A stretch of DNA of 64,000 nucleotides from Azospirillum picis (GTDB lineage: Bacteria > Pseudomonadota > Alphaproteobacteria > Azospirillales > Azospirillaceae), in NCBI RefSeq assembly GCF_017876115.1, contig NZ_JAGINO010000024.1, positions 62,001 through 126,000 of the forward strand, given 5' to 3'. Below the pieces are notes generated by a model. The model saw only the letters and a program-made list of their open reading frames with translations, was not told the DNA's origin and made no database searches. Numbering within the stretch: the first letter of the stretch is position 1; every line of letters starts with the position of its first letter. Shown piece after piece: positions 1 through 12,665 of the stretch. A program made the translations under genes and the position numbers.

Positions 1-172
1 CCGCCAGCACCAGCAGCGCCTTCCCCGCCGAGATGCCGAGCGCCACCGCGACGTTCAGCGGGCCGCTCATCGGCACGTAGGCGAGGGCCAGCGTCGCCGC
101 CAGCAGCGCCAGCAGTGCCACCCAGGTGAGCAGCAGCGCGCGCGGCAGGCCCTTCGGAGACGGTGACTTCAT
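1..172 (-). CDS. cytochrome c oxidase subunit IV-like protein, partial (C-terminus beyond window)
   Basis: Reading the minus strand from an ATG at 172 gives a short, very hydrophobic N-terminus: a basic start ([11 protein letters not shown]), a long membrane segment, the turn YVPMSGPLN, then a second segment that runs off the window. Size, hydrophobicity and position directly after subunit III match the small prokaryotic subunit IV (CoxD/CtaF type), which helps stability and assembly of haem-copper oxidases. The ATG overlaps the stop of the subunit III gene as ATGA, so translation is probably coupled. Only about 57 residues are visible, so the family is inferred mainly from context. Confidence 0.65.
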   Translation of the reverse strand, partial: MKSPSPKGLPRALLLTWVALLALLAATLALAYVPMSGPLNVAVALGISAGKALLVLA

Positions 173-837
173 GGGCCGCTCCGTCCGACCAGATAGATCA
201 GCGGGTAGAGGAAGATCCAGACGATGTCGACGAAGTGCCAGTAGAGCCCGGTGACCTCCACCGGCGTGTAATAACGCTCGGAAAAGGCGCCGCGCCAAGC
301 CCGCACCATCGTGACGGCGATCAGGCCGATGCCGATCGTGACGTGGATGCCATGGATGCCGGTCAACATGAAATAGAGGAAGTAGAACAGCTCGACCGCA
401 TGCGCGTTCGGGCCCTCCTCGCGGAAGTTCAGCCCCGGCACCAGATGCTCGGTCCACTCCTGGTGGTACTCGACGCCCTTCAGCGCCAGGAACAGCAGCG
501 CCAGCAGCGCGGTGGCCGCCAGCAGCCACGCCGTCGGCCGGCGCCGCCCGTGCTCGGCGGCATTCACCGCCCAGGCCATGGTGAAGCTGCTGGTCAGGAG
601 CACCACGGTGTTCACCGACCCGATGAAGATCTTGGTGTGGCGGCCGGCCTCGGCGAAGCCCGCGGGAAAGCTGCCGCGCGCCCAGGCATAGGCGAGCAGC
701 ATCCCGCCGAAGAACAGCACCTCGGTGGCCAGGAACACCCACATGCCGAAGGACGCCGCTTCCGCCTGCTGCGCCATCGTCGCGTACTGGGGTTCGGGCG
801 AGGGATCGGGCCAGGGCTCCCGCCGTGCGTCAGACAT
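169..837 (-). CDS. coxC: cytochrome c oxidase subunit III (caa3-type)
   Basis: This is a 222-residue polytopic membrane protein of the subunit III family, which packs against subunit I and supports oxidase stability without binding a redox centre. Family features visible are [17 protein letters not shown] near the N-terminus, an internal HxxE-type stretch ([10 protein letters not shown]), [10 protein letters not shown], and the C-terminal [20 protein letters not shown]. Its length is typical of the short bacterial subunit III with five membrane helices. The start overlaps the end of the subunit I gene by 8 bp and its stop overlaps the next start, placing it in the act-cox operon. Confidence 0.93.
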   Translation of the reverse strand: MSDARREPWPDPSPEPQYATMAQQAEAASFGMWVFLATEVLFFGGMLLAYAWARGSFPAGFAEAGRHTKIFIGSVNTVVLLTSSFTMAWAVNAAEHGRRRPTAWLLAATALLALLFLALKGVEYHQEWTEHLVPGLNFREEGPNAHAVELFYFLYFMLTGIHGIHVTIGIGLIAVTMVRAWRGAFSERYYTPVEVTGLYWHFVDIVWIFLYPLIYLVGRSGP

Positions 838-2473
838 CCTGGGGCTCCGGCTCCGGCCGGTACTGGTAGGGTGGCCGCGTGACGGTGGGCGTCCGGTCGA
901 AATTGTGGGTGGGCGGTGGCGAGCTGGTCTGCCACTCCAGGCCGGTCGCCGCCCACGGGTTGGCGCCGGCGCGCTGGCCGCGGAACAGCGACCAGCCCAG
1001 GTAGAAGAAGGGCAGGACGTAGCCGACCGCCAGCACCGAGGCGCCGGCCGAGGAGAAGATGTTCCAGAGCTGGAATTCCGGCGCGTAGGAGAAGTAGCGC
1101 CGCTGCATGCCGAGATAGCCGAGGATGAACTGCGGGAAGAAGGTCAGGTTGAAGCCGAAGAAGATCAGCAATGCCGCGATGCGCGCCCACCATTCATGGT
1201 AGAGCCGCCCCGTCACCTTGGGCCACCAGTAATGCAGCCCGGCGAAATAGGCGCTGACCATGCCGCCGACCATGATGTAGTGGAAATGGGCGACGACGAA
1301 GTAGGTGTCGGTGACGTGGACGTCGAAGGCCAGGTTGGCGAGGAACAGCCCGGTCAGCCCGCCGATGGTGAACAGCCCGATGAACCCCAGCGCATAGAGC
1401 ATCGGCGCGTCGAAGCTGATCCAGCCCTTGTGCAGGGTGGCGGTCCAGTTGAACACCTTGATCGCCGACGGCACCGCGATGACGTAGCTCAGCAGCGAGA
1501 AGACCAGCCCGGCGTAGAGCGAGATGCCCGCGACGAACATGTGGTGCGCCCACACGAAGAAGCCGATCACCGAGATGGTGATGCTCGACCACACCACGAA
1601 CTTGTAGCCGAACAGCGGCTTGCGGGCGAAGCAGGGCACCACCTCGCTGATCACGCCGAAGCCCGGCAGGATCATGATGTAGACCGCGGGGTGGGAGTAG
1701 AACCAGAACAGGTGCTGGAACAGTAGCGGGTCGCCGCCCAGCGCCGGGTCGAAGATGCCCACCTGCAGCAGCCGCTCCACCGCCACCAGCGCCAGCGTGA
1801 TCGCCAGCACCGGTGTCGCCAGCACCATGATGATCGAGGTCGCGTAGTTCGACCAGACGAACACCGGCAGCCGGTACCAGGTCATGCCCGGCGCCCGCAT
1901 CCTGTGGGTGGTGACGATGAAGTTCAGCCCGGTCAGGATCGACGAGAAGCCGGCGGTGAACACCGCCGCCAGCGCCAGCACGACGTAGCCGTTGGAGTAC
2001 ATCGACGAGAAGGGCGTGTAGAAGGTCCAGCCGGTGTCGACCCCGCCGATGACGATGGCGAACAGCGCCAGCAGCCCGGCCGCCATGTAGAGGTACCAGC
2101 TCAGCAGGTTCAGGCGTGGAAAGGCCAGGTCCTTGGCCCCGATCATCAGCGGGATCAGGAAATTGCCCATCGTGTTGGGGATCGACGGGATCAGGAAGAA
2201 CCAGACCATCACGATGCCGTGCAGCGTGAACAGCCGGTTGTAGACGTCCGGCGTGAAGATGCCGGGCGGCGTCACCAGGTTCAGCCGGATCAGCGTCGCC
2301 GCGGCGCCGCCGACGAAGAAGAACAGGGTGATCGACAGGGTGTAGAGGATGGCGATCCGCTTGTGGTCCCTGGTCAGCAGCCAGGACCGCAGGGTGACGC
2401 CGCCCTCGGTCAGGTAGTTCCTGGTTCCGACGACGGGCTCGTCCGTCTTTCCGGTCACGGTCGCGGTGGTCAT
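830..2473 (-). CDS. coxA: cytochrome c oxidase subunit I (haem-copper oxidase catalytic subunit)
   Basis: This is the catalytic subunit of an aa3/caa3 haem-copper oxidase, about 547 residues. It holds the low-spin haem and the binuclear haem-CuB centre that reduces O2 and pumps protons. Visible hallmarks are [12 protein letters not shown] (low-spin haem His), [18 protein letters not shown] (CuB His and the cross-linked Tyr region) and [10 protein letters not shown] (two CuB ligands). [16 protein letters not shown] carries the haem ligands. The open frame extends upstream, but the ATG at 2473 (MTTATVTGK) overlaps the subunit II stop as ATGA and gives the expected N-terminus, so I start there. 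Confidence 0.96.
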   Translation of the reverse strand: MTTATVTGKTDEPVVGTRNYLTEGGVTLRSWLLTRDHKRIAILYTLSITLFFFVGGAAATLIRLNLVTPPGIFTPDVYNRLFTLHGIVMVWFFLIPSIPNTMGNFLIPLMIGAKDLAFPRLNLLSWYLYMAAGLLALFAIVIGGVDTGWTFYTPFSSMYSNGYVVLALAAVFTAGFSSILTGLNFIVTTHRMRAPGMTWYRLPVFVWSNYATSIIMVLATPVLAITLALVAVERLLQVGIFDPALGGDPLLFQHLFWFYSHPAVYIMILPGFGVISEVVPCFARKPLFGYKFVVWSSITISVIGFFVWAHHMFVAGISLYAGLVFSLLSYVIAVPSAIKVFNWTATLHKGWISFDAPMLYALGFIGLFTIGGLTGLFLANLAFDVHVTDTYFVVAHFHYIMVGGMVSAYFAGLHYWWPKVTGRLYHEWWARIAALLIFFGFNLTFFPQFILGYLGMQRRYFSYAPEFQLWNIFSSAGASVLAVGYVLPFFYLGWSLFRGQRAGANPWAATGLEWQTSSPPPTHNFDRTPTVTRPPYQYRPEPEPQDV

Positions 2474-3483
2474 CGGGCGTCCTTTTCCGCGCTGCCGGCC
2501 GGGGGGCCGGCCTGCTTGCCGCCGGCCGGGGGGCCGGCTTCTGTGTTTCCGGCCGTCCTGTCGGCCAGCGACTTGATGTAGGCGACCAGCTTCAGCAGCT
2601 CGTCCTCGCCGATCTGCCCGGCGAAGGACGGCATGACCGGCGGATAGCCGGCGGCGATCTCCGACCTCGGCAGCAGGATCGAATCCCGGATGTAGCGGTC
2701 GTCGGCGATGACGGTGCCGCCGCCCTCCAGCGGGACCGGGCGGCCGAACAGGCCCTCCAGCCGCGGTGCGTGGACGGTGCTGGCGGCACCATGGCAGCCG
2801 CTGCAGCCATACTGCCGGAACAGCGCCTCGCCCTCCTGGGCGAGGCTGGGCCCGGCGCCCTGGCCGTCCAGCCAGCGCTGGAAATCGGACGGCTCCATCA
2901 CGACGACGCTGCCGCCCATCCGGGCATGGTAGGTGCCGCAGAACTCGGCGCAGTACAGCGGGTATTCGCCGACCTCGGTCGGGGTGAACCACAGCGTCTC
3001 GTAGCGGCCGGGCACGGCGTCCTGGCGGATGCGGAAGGCCGGGATGGCGAAGTCGTGGATCACGTCCTGCGAGGTCAGCACCAGCCGCACCGGCCGGCCG
3101 ACGGGCACATGCAGGCTGTCGATCTCGCGCTGGCCGCCGGCATGCTCGATCTTCCACATCCACTGCTTGCCGACGACATAGACGTCGGTGGCGTCCGGCG
3201 GCGGCCGGTGGATGCGGATGTAGAGGTCGGCACCCCAGAAATAGAGGGCGAGGAAGGCGGCGAAGGTGGCGGCGGTCCAGGCGGCCTCCAGCCGCCAGGT
3301 GCGGCCCAGCCGGTTGCCGCGCTCGACCTTGCTGTTCGCCCGGTAGCGGACGCAGAAGGTGATCATCAGCCCGAAGACCAGCAGCAGGATGAAGCCGCTG
3401 GTGCCGACCAGCGCCGCGAACAGCCAGTCCATGTCGGCGGCATGGCTCGACGCGGTGGCGGGGAGGATCTGCATGCTTCCCAT
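2470..3483 (-). CDS. coxB: cytochrome c oxidase subunit II with fused cytochrome c domain
   Basis: Subunit II accepts electrons and passes them through CuA to subunit I. Two membrane helices (about residues 20-48 and 66-85) precede the cupredoxin domain. The CuA ligands are visible as H143 and the cluster C178-E180-C182-H186-M189. A C-terminal class I cytochrome c follows (C227-x-x-C230-H231) with a later methionine in VMPSFAG, so this is a caa3-type subunit II, about 337 residues. I chose the ATG at 3483. A GTG at 3495 overlaps the SCO stop as GTGA and is an equally plausible coupled start, adding four residues. Confidence 0.94.
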   Translation of the reverse strand: MGSMQILPATASSHAADMDWLFAALVGTSGFILLLVFGLMITFCVRYRANSKVERGNRLGRTWRLEAAWTAATFAAFLALYFWGADLYIRIHRPPPDATDVYVVGKQWMWKIEHAGGQREIDSLHVPVGRPVRLVLTSQDVIHDFAIPAFRIRQDAVPGRYETLWFTPTEVGEYPLYCAEFCGTYHARMGGSVVVMEPSDFQRWLDGQGAGPSLAQEGEALFRQYGCSGCHGAASTVHAPRLEGLFGRPVPLEGGGTVIADDRYIRDSILLPRSEIAAGYPPVMPSFAGQIGEDELLKLVAYIKSLADRTAGNTEAGPPAGGKQAGPPAGSAEKDAR

Positions 3484-3491
3484 GGCGGCGG

Positions 3492-4304
3492 TCACGGCCT
3501 CCCCGTCCGGCGGGCGGCGCGGGCGATCACCAGCCCCAGCGCCAGCACCGACAGCGCGCCGGTCGCCTGCATCAGGCGGCCCACCGCGGCGTTGTATCTG
3601 CCCTCTGCCGGATCGTAGCCGTAGCACAGCAGCAGGATATGGTCGGCGACCGAGCCGACGGCCCCGCCCGCGGCGTCGACCAGCCCGAGCCGCAGGTCCA
3701 TCGGGTCGTAGCCGACGCCCAGGATGTAGCGGGAGACGGTTCCCCCCGGCGATACCAGCACCACGCCCGCCGGATGGGCGTACTGGCCGGTCGCCTCGTC
3801 GCGGCGGTAGGGGAAGCCGGCCGCCCCGGCGAGGCGCGCCACCTCCCGCGGCTCGCCGACCAGCGCGTGGATGGCGCCGGCCAGCCGCGGGTCGCGGTCG
3901 AAATGCCGGTCCAACAGGGCCCGGGCGTCGGCCGGCCGATCCTCCGGGTCGATGCTGACCGCCATCACCTCGTAGTCCTTGCCAGGGGACAGCGGCACGG
4001 TCCGCAGCGCCGCCGCCAGGTCGCCCAGCACCACGCCGCACAGCGTGGTGCAGCGGAAATAGTCGAACACCAGCACCAGCGGCCGCCCGCGGTCGAACAG
4101 GCTGCCGGTCGCGACCTCGCGCCCGCCGCCGTCGCGCAGCACGACGTCCCGCGGCAGCCGCGCGCCCGGATGCTGGTCGAAGGCCAGATCCGCGAAGCCG
4201 GACGGCAGCAGGGCGGACGGCGTGCCGAGCGCCGCCGCCGGAGCGGCCGGCATCCAGGCGGCCAGCATCCAGAGGGCCAGGGCAAGGGCCTGGATCGTCC
4301 TCAT
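3492..4304 (-). CDS. SCO1/SenC family copper chaperone for the CuA site
   Basis: Thioredoxin-fold protein of the SCO1/SenC/PrrC family, about 270 residues, expected to deliver copper to or reduce the CuA site of subunit II. It has an N-terminal signal or anchor, the copper-binding pair C85-x3-C89 (RCTTLCG), and the conserved distal His H177 in QYAHPAG. The C-terminus carries a further hydrophobic stretch ([15 protein letters not shown]) that could be a membrane anchor, as in several act-linked SCO proteins. The start at 4304 overlaps the previous stop as ATGA. An open frame continues 19 codons upstream, but that extension is low-complexity and not favoured. Confidence 0.88.
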   Translation of the reverse strand: MRTIQALALALWMLAAWMPAAPAAALGTPSALLPSGFADLAFDQHPGARLPRDVVLRDGGGREVATGSLFDRGRPLVLVFDYFRCTTLCGVVLGDLAAALRTVPLSPGKDYEVMAVSIDPEDRPADARALLDRHFDRDPRLAGAIHALVGEPREVARLAGAAGFPYRRDEATGQYAHPAGVVLVSPGGTVSRYILGVGYDPMDLRLGLVDAAGGAVGSVADHILLLCYGYDPAEGRYNAAVGRLMQATGALSVLALGLVIARAARRTGRP

Positions 4305-4810
4305 CGCCGCCCCTCCCGCCCCGCATCCGCCCGCGCATCCCGTCGCGCATCCGCCGGCCAATCGGGGATGCCCCGCTCGGCGATCCGACGCATCGCGTCG
4401 GCGATCGGGACATGGACGATGCCGCGCCCGCGGTCGATCCAGCCGAAGCCCGCCAGCCGGTCCATCGCCTGCGCCTTGTAGCGCTGGAAGTCGGCGGGGG
4501 GATCGACCTGCAGCGCCGGCTCCGGCATCGGGACGGATAGCGCCTTATGCTCCTTCCCGGTGGCGTCCGGGAAGATCAGCAGCAGCGCCACCACCACCAG
4601 CCCGAGCAGCCCGGCCGCCAGCGCGCCCAGCAGCAGGATCAGCCAGGGCGGCGTGTCGCGCGTCTCGAAGCGGGTGGCGGGGGTGTGCCGCTCCGCCTCC
4701 CCGGCGTCGGGCGGGCGTCCACCGCCCCGGCGGCGGCCGGGCAGCAGGGCCGCCGCCAGCGCGGCGATGCCGGTGCGCCTCGGGCGGTTCATGCGCGCGG
4801 ACTCATCCAT
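4301..4810 (-). CDS. small single-span membrane protein of the act-cox cluster
   Basis: Protein of about 169 residues, not assigned to a named enzyme family. It has a basic N-terminus, one strong membrane segment in the middle (PPWLILLLGALAAGLLGLVV) and a soluble C-terminal part. The stretch LAGFGWIDRGRGIVHVPI, followed by a DAM motif, resembles the recurring pattern in small proteins encoded between actF and SCO or oxidase genes in other alternative complex III clusters. That points to an assembly or accessory role, but this is inferred from position. The ATG at 4810 overlaps the end of actF by 8 bp and the stop overlaps the SCO start. Confidence 0.7.
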   Translation of the reverse strand: MDESARMNRPRRTGIAALAAALLPGRRRGGGRPPDAGEAERHTPATRFETRDTPPWLILLLGALAAGLLGLVVVALLLIFPDATGKEHKALSVPMPEPALQVDPPADFQRYKAQAMDRLAGFGWIDRGRGIVHVPIADAMRRIAERGIPDWPADARRDARADAGREGRR

Positions 4811-5936
4811 GGCGGGCTCCGTCCGGCAAGGCCGCGGGGGCGGCGACGTGGCCGTCCGCCGCCCGGGCCGGCGCACGCCCTGCTCCCCGGCGGCCCAGCC
4901 GCCGGAGGAACACCGCCGCCCCGGCCCCGCCCATCGCCAGCGCGGCGGCCGGGGCGAACCAGGTGAAGCCGCCCTCCAGCCCCGGCAGGATCAGCCACCA
5001 GCATTCCATCAGGTGCGCCGCCAGCAGCAGGGCGCAGACCGCGGCCAGACCGCGGCGGCTGCGCTTCACCGGCCACCAGACCAGGGCGAGGAAGGGCACC
5101 GCCCCCTGCGCCAGCGCACCCAGCACCGCCGTCCAGCCCCAGCCGCCGGCCAGCCGCCGGACGTACCAGGTGATCTCCTGCGGCAGGTTCTCCTGCCAGA
5201 CGATCAGGAACTGCATGAAGGACAGGTAGAACCACAGCAGGACCGCCGCGATCAGCAGGCTGCCCAGGTCGTTCCTTTGGCCAGGATCCACCCGCCCGCC
5301 ATCCACCCTTCCTCCATCCGGCCGCCCGCCAAGAACGGCCGCCAGCGTCGCCAGCGCCAGCGCGCCCAGCAACTGCCCGCTGATGATCATCATCCCGTAG
5401 ATGCTGGAGCCCCAGTCCGGCTCGACCGACATCATCCAGTCGACGGCGGCGAAGCTGCCGGTCAGGCCCAGCAGGATCAGCCCCGGTGCCGCGACGGGGT
5501 TGGCGCCGGTGCCCGGGCGCCGCAGCGCCGCCCACGCCAGCAGCAGCCACACCACCGCGTAGGTCGCCGCGCGCGCAAGGAAGAACGGCGTGTTCAGGTA
5601 GAACTGGTTCCTCAGATGCGCCGCCTCCTCGGGGCGCGCCCAGGGATAGATCTGGGGGAGCCAGACCAGGACCGGCAGCAGCAGCAGCAGCGCCAGCGGC
5701 AGCGCCGCGACCATGGCGCGCAGCGGCGGCACCGCCGCGGCACCCCAGCGCCCGCCGGTCAGGTCGTGGGCGAACAGCAGCATCATGGCGCCGAGCGGCA
5801 GCCCGATCCAGAAGGCGAGCGAGGCGAGCCAGCCCCGCAGCACCGCCTGCGGATCGACCAGCGCACCGGCGGCGCAGGCCGCCCCACCGGCCGCCGCCAG
5901 CAGGAGGGAGAGGGCGAGGGACGACCGGCATCTCAT
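4803..5936 (-). CDS. actF: alternative complex III membrane subunit ActF
   Basis: Polytopic membrane protein, about 377 residues, of the ActF family. ActF resembles half of ActC and is part of the integral core of the quinol-oxidising alternative complex III. Recognisable stretches are the WLPQIYPWA motif, YLNTPFFLARA, the conserved FAAVDWMMSVEPDWGSSIYG segment and FYLSFMQFLIVWQENLPQE. An arginine/aspartate/glycine-rich insert with the repeated unit GGRxDGG sits in one loop at about residues 205-220 and looks like a small in-frame repeat expansion. The gene overlaps actE and the small membrane gene, so it is co-translated with them. Confidence 0.92.
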   Translation of the reverse strand: MRCRSSLALSLLLAAAGGAACAAGALVDPQAVLRGWLASLAFWIGLPLGAMMLLFAHDLTGGRWGAAAVPPLRAMVAALPLALLLLLPVLVWLPQIYPWARPEEAAHLRNQFYLNTPFFLARAATYAVVWLLLAWAALRRPGTGANPVAAPGLILLGLTGSFAAVDWMMSVEPDWGSSIYGMMIISGQLLGALALATLAAVLGGRPDGGRVDGGRVDPGQRNDLGSLLIAAVLLWFYLSFMQFLIVWQENLPQEITWYVRRLAGGWGWTAVLGALAQGAVPFLALVWWPVKRSRRGLAAVCALLLAAHLMECWWLILPGLEGGFTWFAPAAALAMGGAGAAVFLRRLGRRGAGRAPARAADGHVAAPAALPDGARHG

Positions 5937-6502
5937 TTCAGCGCCTCCCGTGCCGCTGGCGGCAGGCCGGGCGGCAGGTCGGCCGCCGCGGTGTTCTGGC
6001 TGGCCTGCAACGCCCGGATATAGGCGGCGATGGCCCAGCGGTCATCCGGCCCGACGCGGTCGGCGTAGGAGTACATGGCACCCCAGCCGTTGGTGACGAC
6101 GTCGTAGAAATGCCGGGTCGGCGCCGTGCGCAGGGCGTCGCCGTGGAAGGAGGGTGGGTGCGGGAAGCCGCGCCGCACGATCATGCCGTCGCCGTCGCCG
6201 GCATAGCCGTGGCAGGGCGTGCAGTAGATTTCGTAGCGCTCGCGGCCGCGTTCCAGCAGCGCCGGCGTCAGGGCGGGGGGCGGCTGCGCCACGTCCTCCC
6301 GCGCGATGGCGTCGGCGGGCGGCACCGGCGGCCAGGACTTGCGGTCCGGGTCGCCGTCCGCCGTCCGCCCGGCCGGGGTCCATGTCTTGTCGCGCGGCTG
6401 TTTGGCCATGTTGTCGCAAGCCCCCAGCAGCGCCGCGGCCAATAGGAGTACGGCCGGCAGGAGGATGGCCGTCAGGAGGGCGGGCGCGGCCCGCGCGGTC
6501 AT
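5933..6502 (-). CDS. actE: alternative complex III monohaem cytochrome c ActE
   Basis: Lipid-anchored monohaem cytochrome c, about 189 residues. The N-terminus has a hydrophobic segment ending in a lipobox (LLGAC, Cys29), then a linker and one haem site C94-x-x-C97-H98 in YCTPCHGYAGDGDG, with candidate distal methionines further on. This is the standard ActE layout: it takes electrons from the pentahaem ActA and hands them to the oxidase side. The ATG at 6502 overlaps the actD stop as ATGA. An upstream in-frame extension exists but lies within actD and is not coding-like. Confidence 0.92.
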   Translation of the reverse strand: MTARAAPALLTAILLPAVLLLAAALLGACDNMAKQPRDKTWTPAGRTADGDPDRKSWPPVPPADAIAREDVAQPPPALTPALLERGRERYEIYCTPCHGYAGDGDGMIVRRGFPHPPSFHGDALRTAPTRHFYDVVTNGWGAMYSYADRVGPDDRWAIAAYIRALQASQNTAAADLPPGLPPAAREALK

Positions 6503-7077
6503 GCCGGCACCTCGTCGATGCGGACGCCCTGGCCCTCGGGCAGCAGGGTGTGCAGAAGCGCGCGGTCGTCGCGGCCCTCGCGTGCGGCGATCCAGATCAG
6601 GAAACGGTCCTGCGAGGCTTGCTCGAACCCCGGCACGTCGAAGATCGGGTCGTAGGGGCGGGGCAGGCGGCAGGCGGCGCAGAAGGCCAGCAGCCCGGCC
6701 AGCAGCATGCACAGCGCCGAGATCTCGAAGGTGCTGGTGCTGAAGGCCGGCCAACTGTTCAGCGGCCGTCCGCCGATGTTCAGCGGATAGCTCACCGCCA
6801 TGCCCCAGTATTGCAGGAAGAAGCCGCCGATCCCGCCCAGCACGCCGGCGGCCGCGACCACCAGCGGCAGGGCCGCCCGCTTGCGGCCCAGCAGCTCGTC
6901 CACCTCCTCCACCGCATAGGGGCTGTAGACCTCCAGCCGCGAGAAGCCGGCCTGCCGCAGGCGGCGCAGCGCCTCCAGCATGGCGTCGGGATGGTCGAAG
7001 GCCGCGACCGTCCCGCGGAGCGCATGGCCGGTGCCCCGGCCGGTGTGGTCGCGGTGCGATGCGGGGCGGGCGGTCAT
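6499..7077 (-). CDS. actD: alternative complex III subunit ActD (DUF3341)
   Basis: Protein of about 192 residues with an N-terminal soluble region (VAAFDHPDAMLEALRRLR, then SRLEVYSPY), the family signature of DUF3341/ActD, followed by two membrane segments around GVLGGIGGFFLQYW and STFEISALCMLLAGLLAF. The C-terminal PYDPIFDVPGFEQAS and DRFLIWI stretches are also typical. ActD is a two-helix peripheral part of the membrane core of the quinol:acceptor oxidoreductase. It overlaps actC and actE by 4 bp each. The larger open frame in this region is an extension antisense to nothing real and is out of frame with actC, so I used the ATG at 7077. Confidence 0.92.
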   Translation of the reverse strand: MTARPASHRDHTGRGTGHALRGTVAAFDHPDAMLEALRRLRQAGFSRLEVYSPYAVEEVDELLGRKRAALPLVVAAAGVLGGIGGFFLQYWGMAVSYPLNIGGRPLNSWPAFSTSTFEISALCMLLAGLLAFCAACRLPRPYDPIFDVPGFEQASQDRFLIWIAAREGRDDRALLHTLLPEGQGVRIDEVPA

Positions 7078-8439
7078 CGGCCGTCTCCCGCCGTCTTCTT
7101 GTGGATCAGCTCGCGCAGTTCGAACATCGAGACCATCGGGATGAAGCGCAGCAGCAGGAAGAAGCCGGTCAGGAACAGCCCGACCGACCCGGCCAGCGTC
7201 GCCCAGTCCCAGACGGTGGGGACGAAGATGAACCAGCTCGATTCCGAATGGTTGCGGTGCAGGCTGCCGACGACGATGACGAACCGCTCGATCCACATGC
7301 CGACGACCACGCCCAGCGCCACCAGGAACAGCAGCGGCTGGTTCCGGCGCACCCGGCGGAACCACAGGAGTTGGGGGATCACGCCGTTGAGGACGATCTT
7401 CGCCCAGTACCAGGGGGCGTAGTAGCCGCCGAGCTGCGCCATCACCTGGATGATGTCGGCCCTCTCCCCCCGGTAGAAGGGCATGAACACTTCCATCAGG
7501 TAGCAGTAGGACAGCAGCAGGCTGGCGGTCAGCATCAGCCGGGCCAGGACGTCGACATGGCGCGGCGTGATGACGCCGTGGAGATCGAGCGCGCGGCGCA
7601 GCGGCATCACCAGCATCAGCACCACCGCGAAGCCCGACAGCGCGGCGCCGAAGACGAAATAGGGCGGGAACTGCGTCTCGTGCCAGCCCGGCGTCAGGCC
7701 GCCGGCGAAGTCCAGCCCGACGATGCTGTGGATGGAGCAGACCAGCGGCGCCATCAGCGCGGCCAGGATCAGGTACAGCATCTTGAACTGGCGCCAGTGG
7801 CCCGACGATCCCTGCCAGCCCATCGCCATCACGCCGTACAGCAGCCGCTGCCAGCGCCGCCGCGCCCGGTCGCGCAGGGTGGCGAGGTCGGGGATCAGCC
7901 CGACATACCAGAACAGCACCGACCCCATCACATAGGCCAGGATGGCGACGAAATCCCAGTGCAGCGGGCTGCGGAACTGCGGCCACAGCGACATGGTGTT
8001 GGGATAGGGGAACAGCCAGTAGAAATACCACCAGCGCCCGAGATGGATGACCGGCATGATGCCGGCGCAGGCGACGCAGAAGACCGTCATCGATTCCGCG
8101 ATGCGGCTGGTGGCGCTGCGCCAGTCCGACCGGGTCAGGAAGAACAGGGCGGAGATCAGCGTCCCGCCGCTGGCCATCCCCACCCACCAGACATAGTTGC
8201 CGATGGCGAAGCCCCAGGAGATCGGCCAGTCGATCCCCCAGATGCCGACGCCGCGGATGAACAGCCAGCCCAGTGCCACGGCGAACACGCCGAGCAGCGC
8301 CAGCGAAAGGCCGAACCCGACCCACCACCACAGCGGCGTGCGCCGTTCCAGCACAAGGTCGCTGACATGCGCGGTCACCGACATCGCCGTCACGCCGGGT
8401 TCGATCACCGGGTGCGCGCTGTCCGGCCCGGCGACCGCG

Positions 8440-8456
<17 letters not shown>
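7074..8456 (-). CDS. actC: alternative complex III quinol-binding membrane subunit ActC (NrfD-like)
   Basis: NrfD/PsrC-like integral membrane protein, about 460 residues, with multiple helices. Family features include WGIDWPISWGFAIGNYVWW, a histidine-bearing helix (MPVIHLGRWWYFYWLFPYPN), SSGHWRQFKMLYLILAALM and IHSIVGLDFAGGLTPGWHET. In alternative complex III, ActC forms the quinol site next to the iron-sulfur subunit ActB. Its start at 8456 overlaps the last 17 bp of actB, and its stop overlaps actD. An internal start 24 codons in (MSVTAHVSD) is possible, but the first ATG is kept because it gives the family's usual length. Confidence 0.94.
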
Positions 8457-11519
<3,063 letters not shown>

Positions 11520-11523
<4 letters not shown>

Positions 11524-12173
11524 CGGTGGCATACCGAGCAGTCGGTCAGGCTTTCGGGATGGATGTGGTAGCGCGCCATCAGCGTCTCGCCCGTGGGCGT
11601 CGCGGCGGTCCGCCGCCAGTCGGTGTCGAACACCTCCTCCCGCGGGCGCAGGTTGGGGGCCGGGTTGCGATGGCAGTCGAGGCACCAGCTCATCCGCAGG
11701 CTCGCTCCCTTCCAGGTCAGGGGCATGGTGTCGACCGGCCCGTGGCAGGTCGTGCAGCCGACGCCCTTGGCGACATGGATGCTGTGGTTGAAGAAGACGT
11801 AGTCGGGCAGGGTGTTGACGCGGTTCCAGCGGATCGGCTCGCCGTCGGCCAGGCTCCGCCGCACCGGCGCCAGGATCTCCGCGTTCGTCCAGATCTGCGA
11901 ATGGCAGGTCATGCAGGTGTGGGTCGGCGGCAGGCCGGCGTTGGCCGAGACCTCGACCGCGCTGTGGCAGTAGCGGCAGTCCAGCCCGAGGCCGGAGACA
12001 TGGTGGTCGTGGCTGAACGGCACCGGCTGCGGCACCGCGATGCCCTGCCGCGTCGCGTAGGTGGTGTTGGGAAAGAACCAGGCGCCGCCGGCCAGCGTGA
12101 CCAGCCCCGCGAGCAGCGCGTACAGCACCAGCTTGGTCGCGATGTTCGCGGCCGGACTGAAGACCCCGGGCAT
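11520..12173 (-). CDS. actA: alternative complex III pentahaem cytochrome c ActA
   Basis: First gene of the minus-strand respiratory operon, about 217 residues. An N-terminal membrane anchor (residues 13-34) is followed by five CxxCH haem sites at C66, C87, C140, C164 and C212. Paired histidines such as FSHDHHV and FFNHSIHV are candidate distal ligands. This is the ActA family, a periplasmic multihaem electron relay. The operon runs on without a real gap to the oxidase subunits, which supports a functional ACIII-caa3 unit as known from Rhodothermus and Flavobacterium. Confidence 0.94.
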
Positions 12174-12665
12174 CGCTCAGGCCCCGGCCGGGCCGGCTCC
12201 GGCTACGGCTACGGCGGTGGCCTCCCGACGGCCCCAATCCGACCTCTGGCCCGACCTCCGGCCCCAACCCCGGTTCCCATCCCGGTCCTGGCCCATGCCT
12301 GCTCTCCCTGTCCTTGCCTGCACCGCCGCAGCGGGCATGGGTGAGGAACGGCTTTGCCGCCGCGTCCCGCCGGTTTCGATCCGGGTCCATCCGCCGGTCA
12401 CGGTCCAGGCGCCTCTCCCGCGGCCGGGAGCTGCGCAAACGCTTGTTCAGCTTTGCACCGGGCGGCCGATTGGCAATGCCACAGATGGACGACCCTTTTC
12501 GGGCCGGGAATTCCGGCACCATCCTTTTTCCCGTCTTCCCGACCGGACGCCTGGAGCCATCCCCCTGCAATCCGCGGGAAATCGGCGCTCCCCGATGAAA
12601 CCGCCCAGCCCATGCTGCGTTGAACCGGGGAGGCATCGGGTCAACGGCACGGCGGAACGGGACGC
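12174..12665. promoter_or_regulatory. divergent intergenic region between the two respiratory operons
   Basis: About 490 bp lie between actA (minus) and the second oxidase (plus). The actA-proximal part is a low-complexity C/G-rich stretch with repeated ggctac and cccc-aacc/ccgg units. No conserved coding sequence is seen. Both operons must start here, so it should hold their promoters, but I cannot point to convincing -35/-10 boxes or a regulator site. Confidence 0.45.

Noticed and set aside
12177-12401. A 74-residue minus-strand frame in the divergent respiratory promoter region
   Set aside because: It lies wholly in simple-sequence DNA and has no ribosome site or conserved motif.
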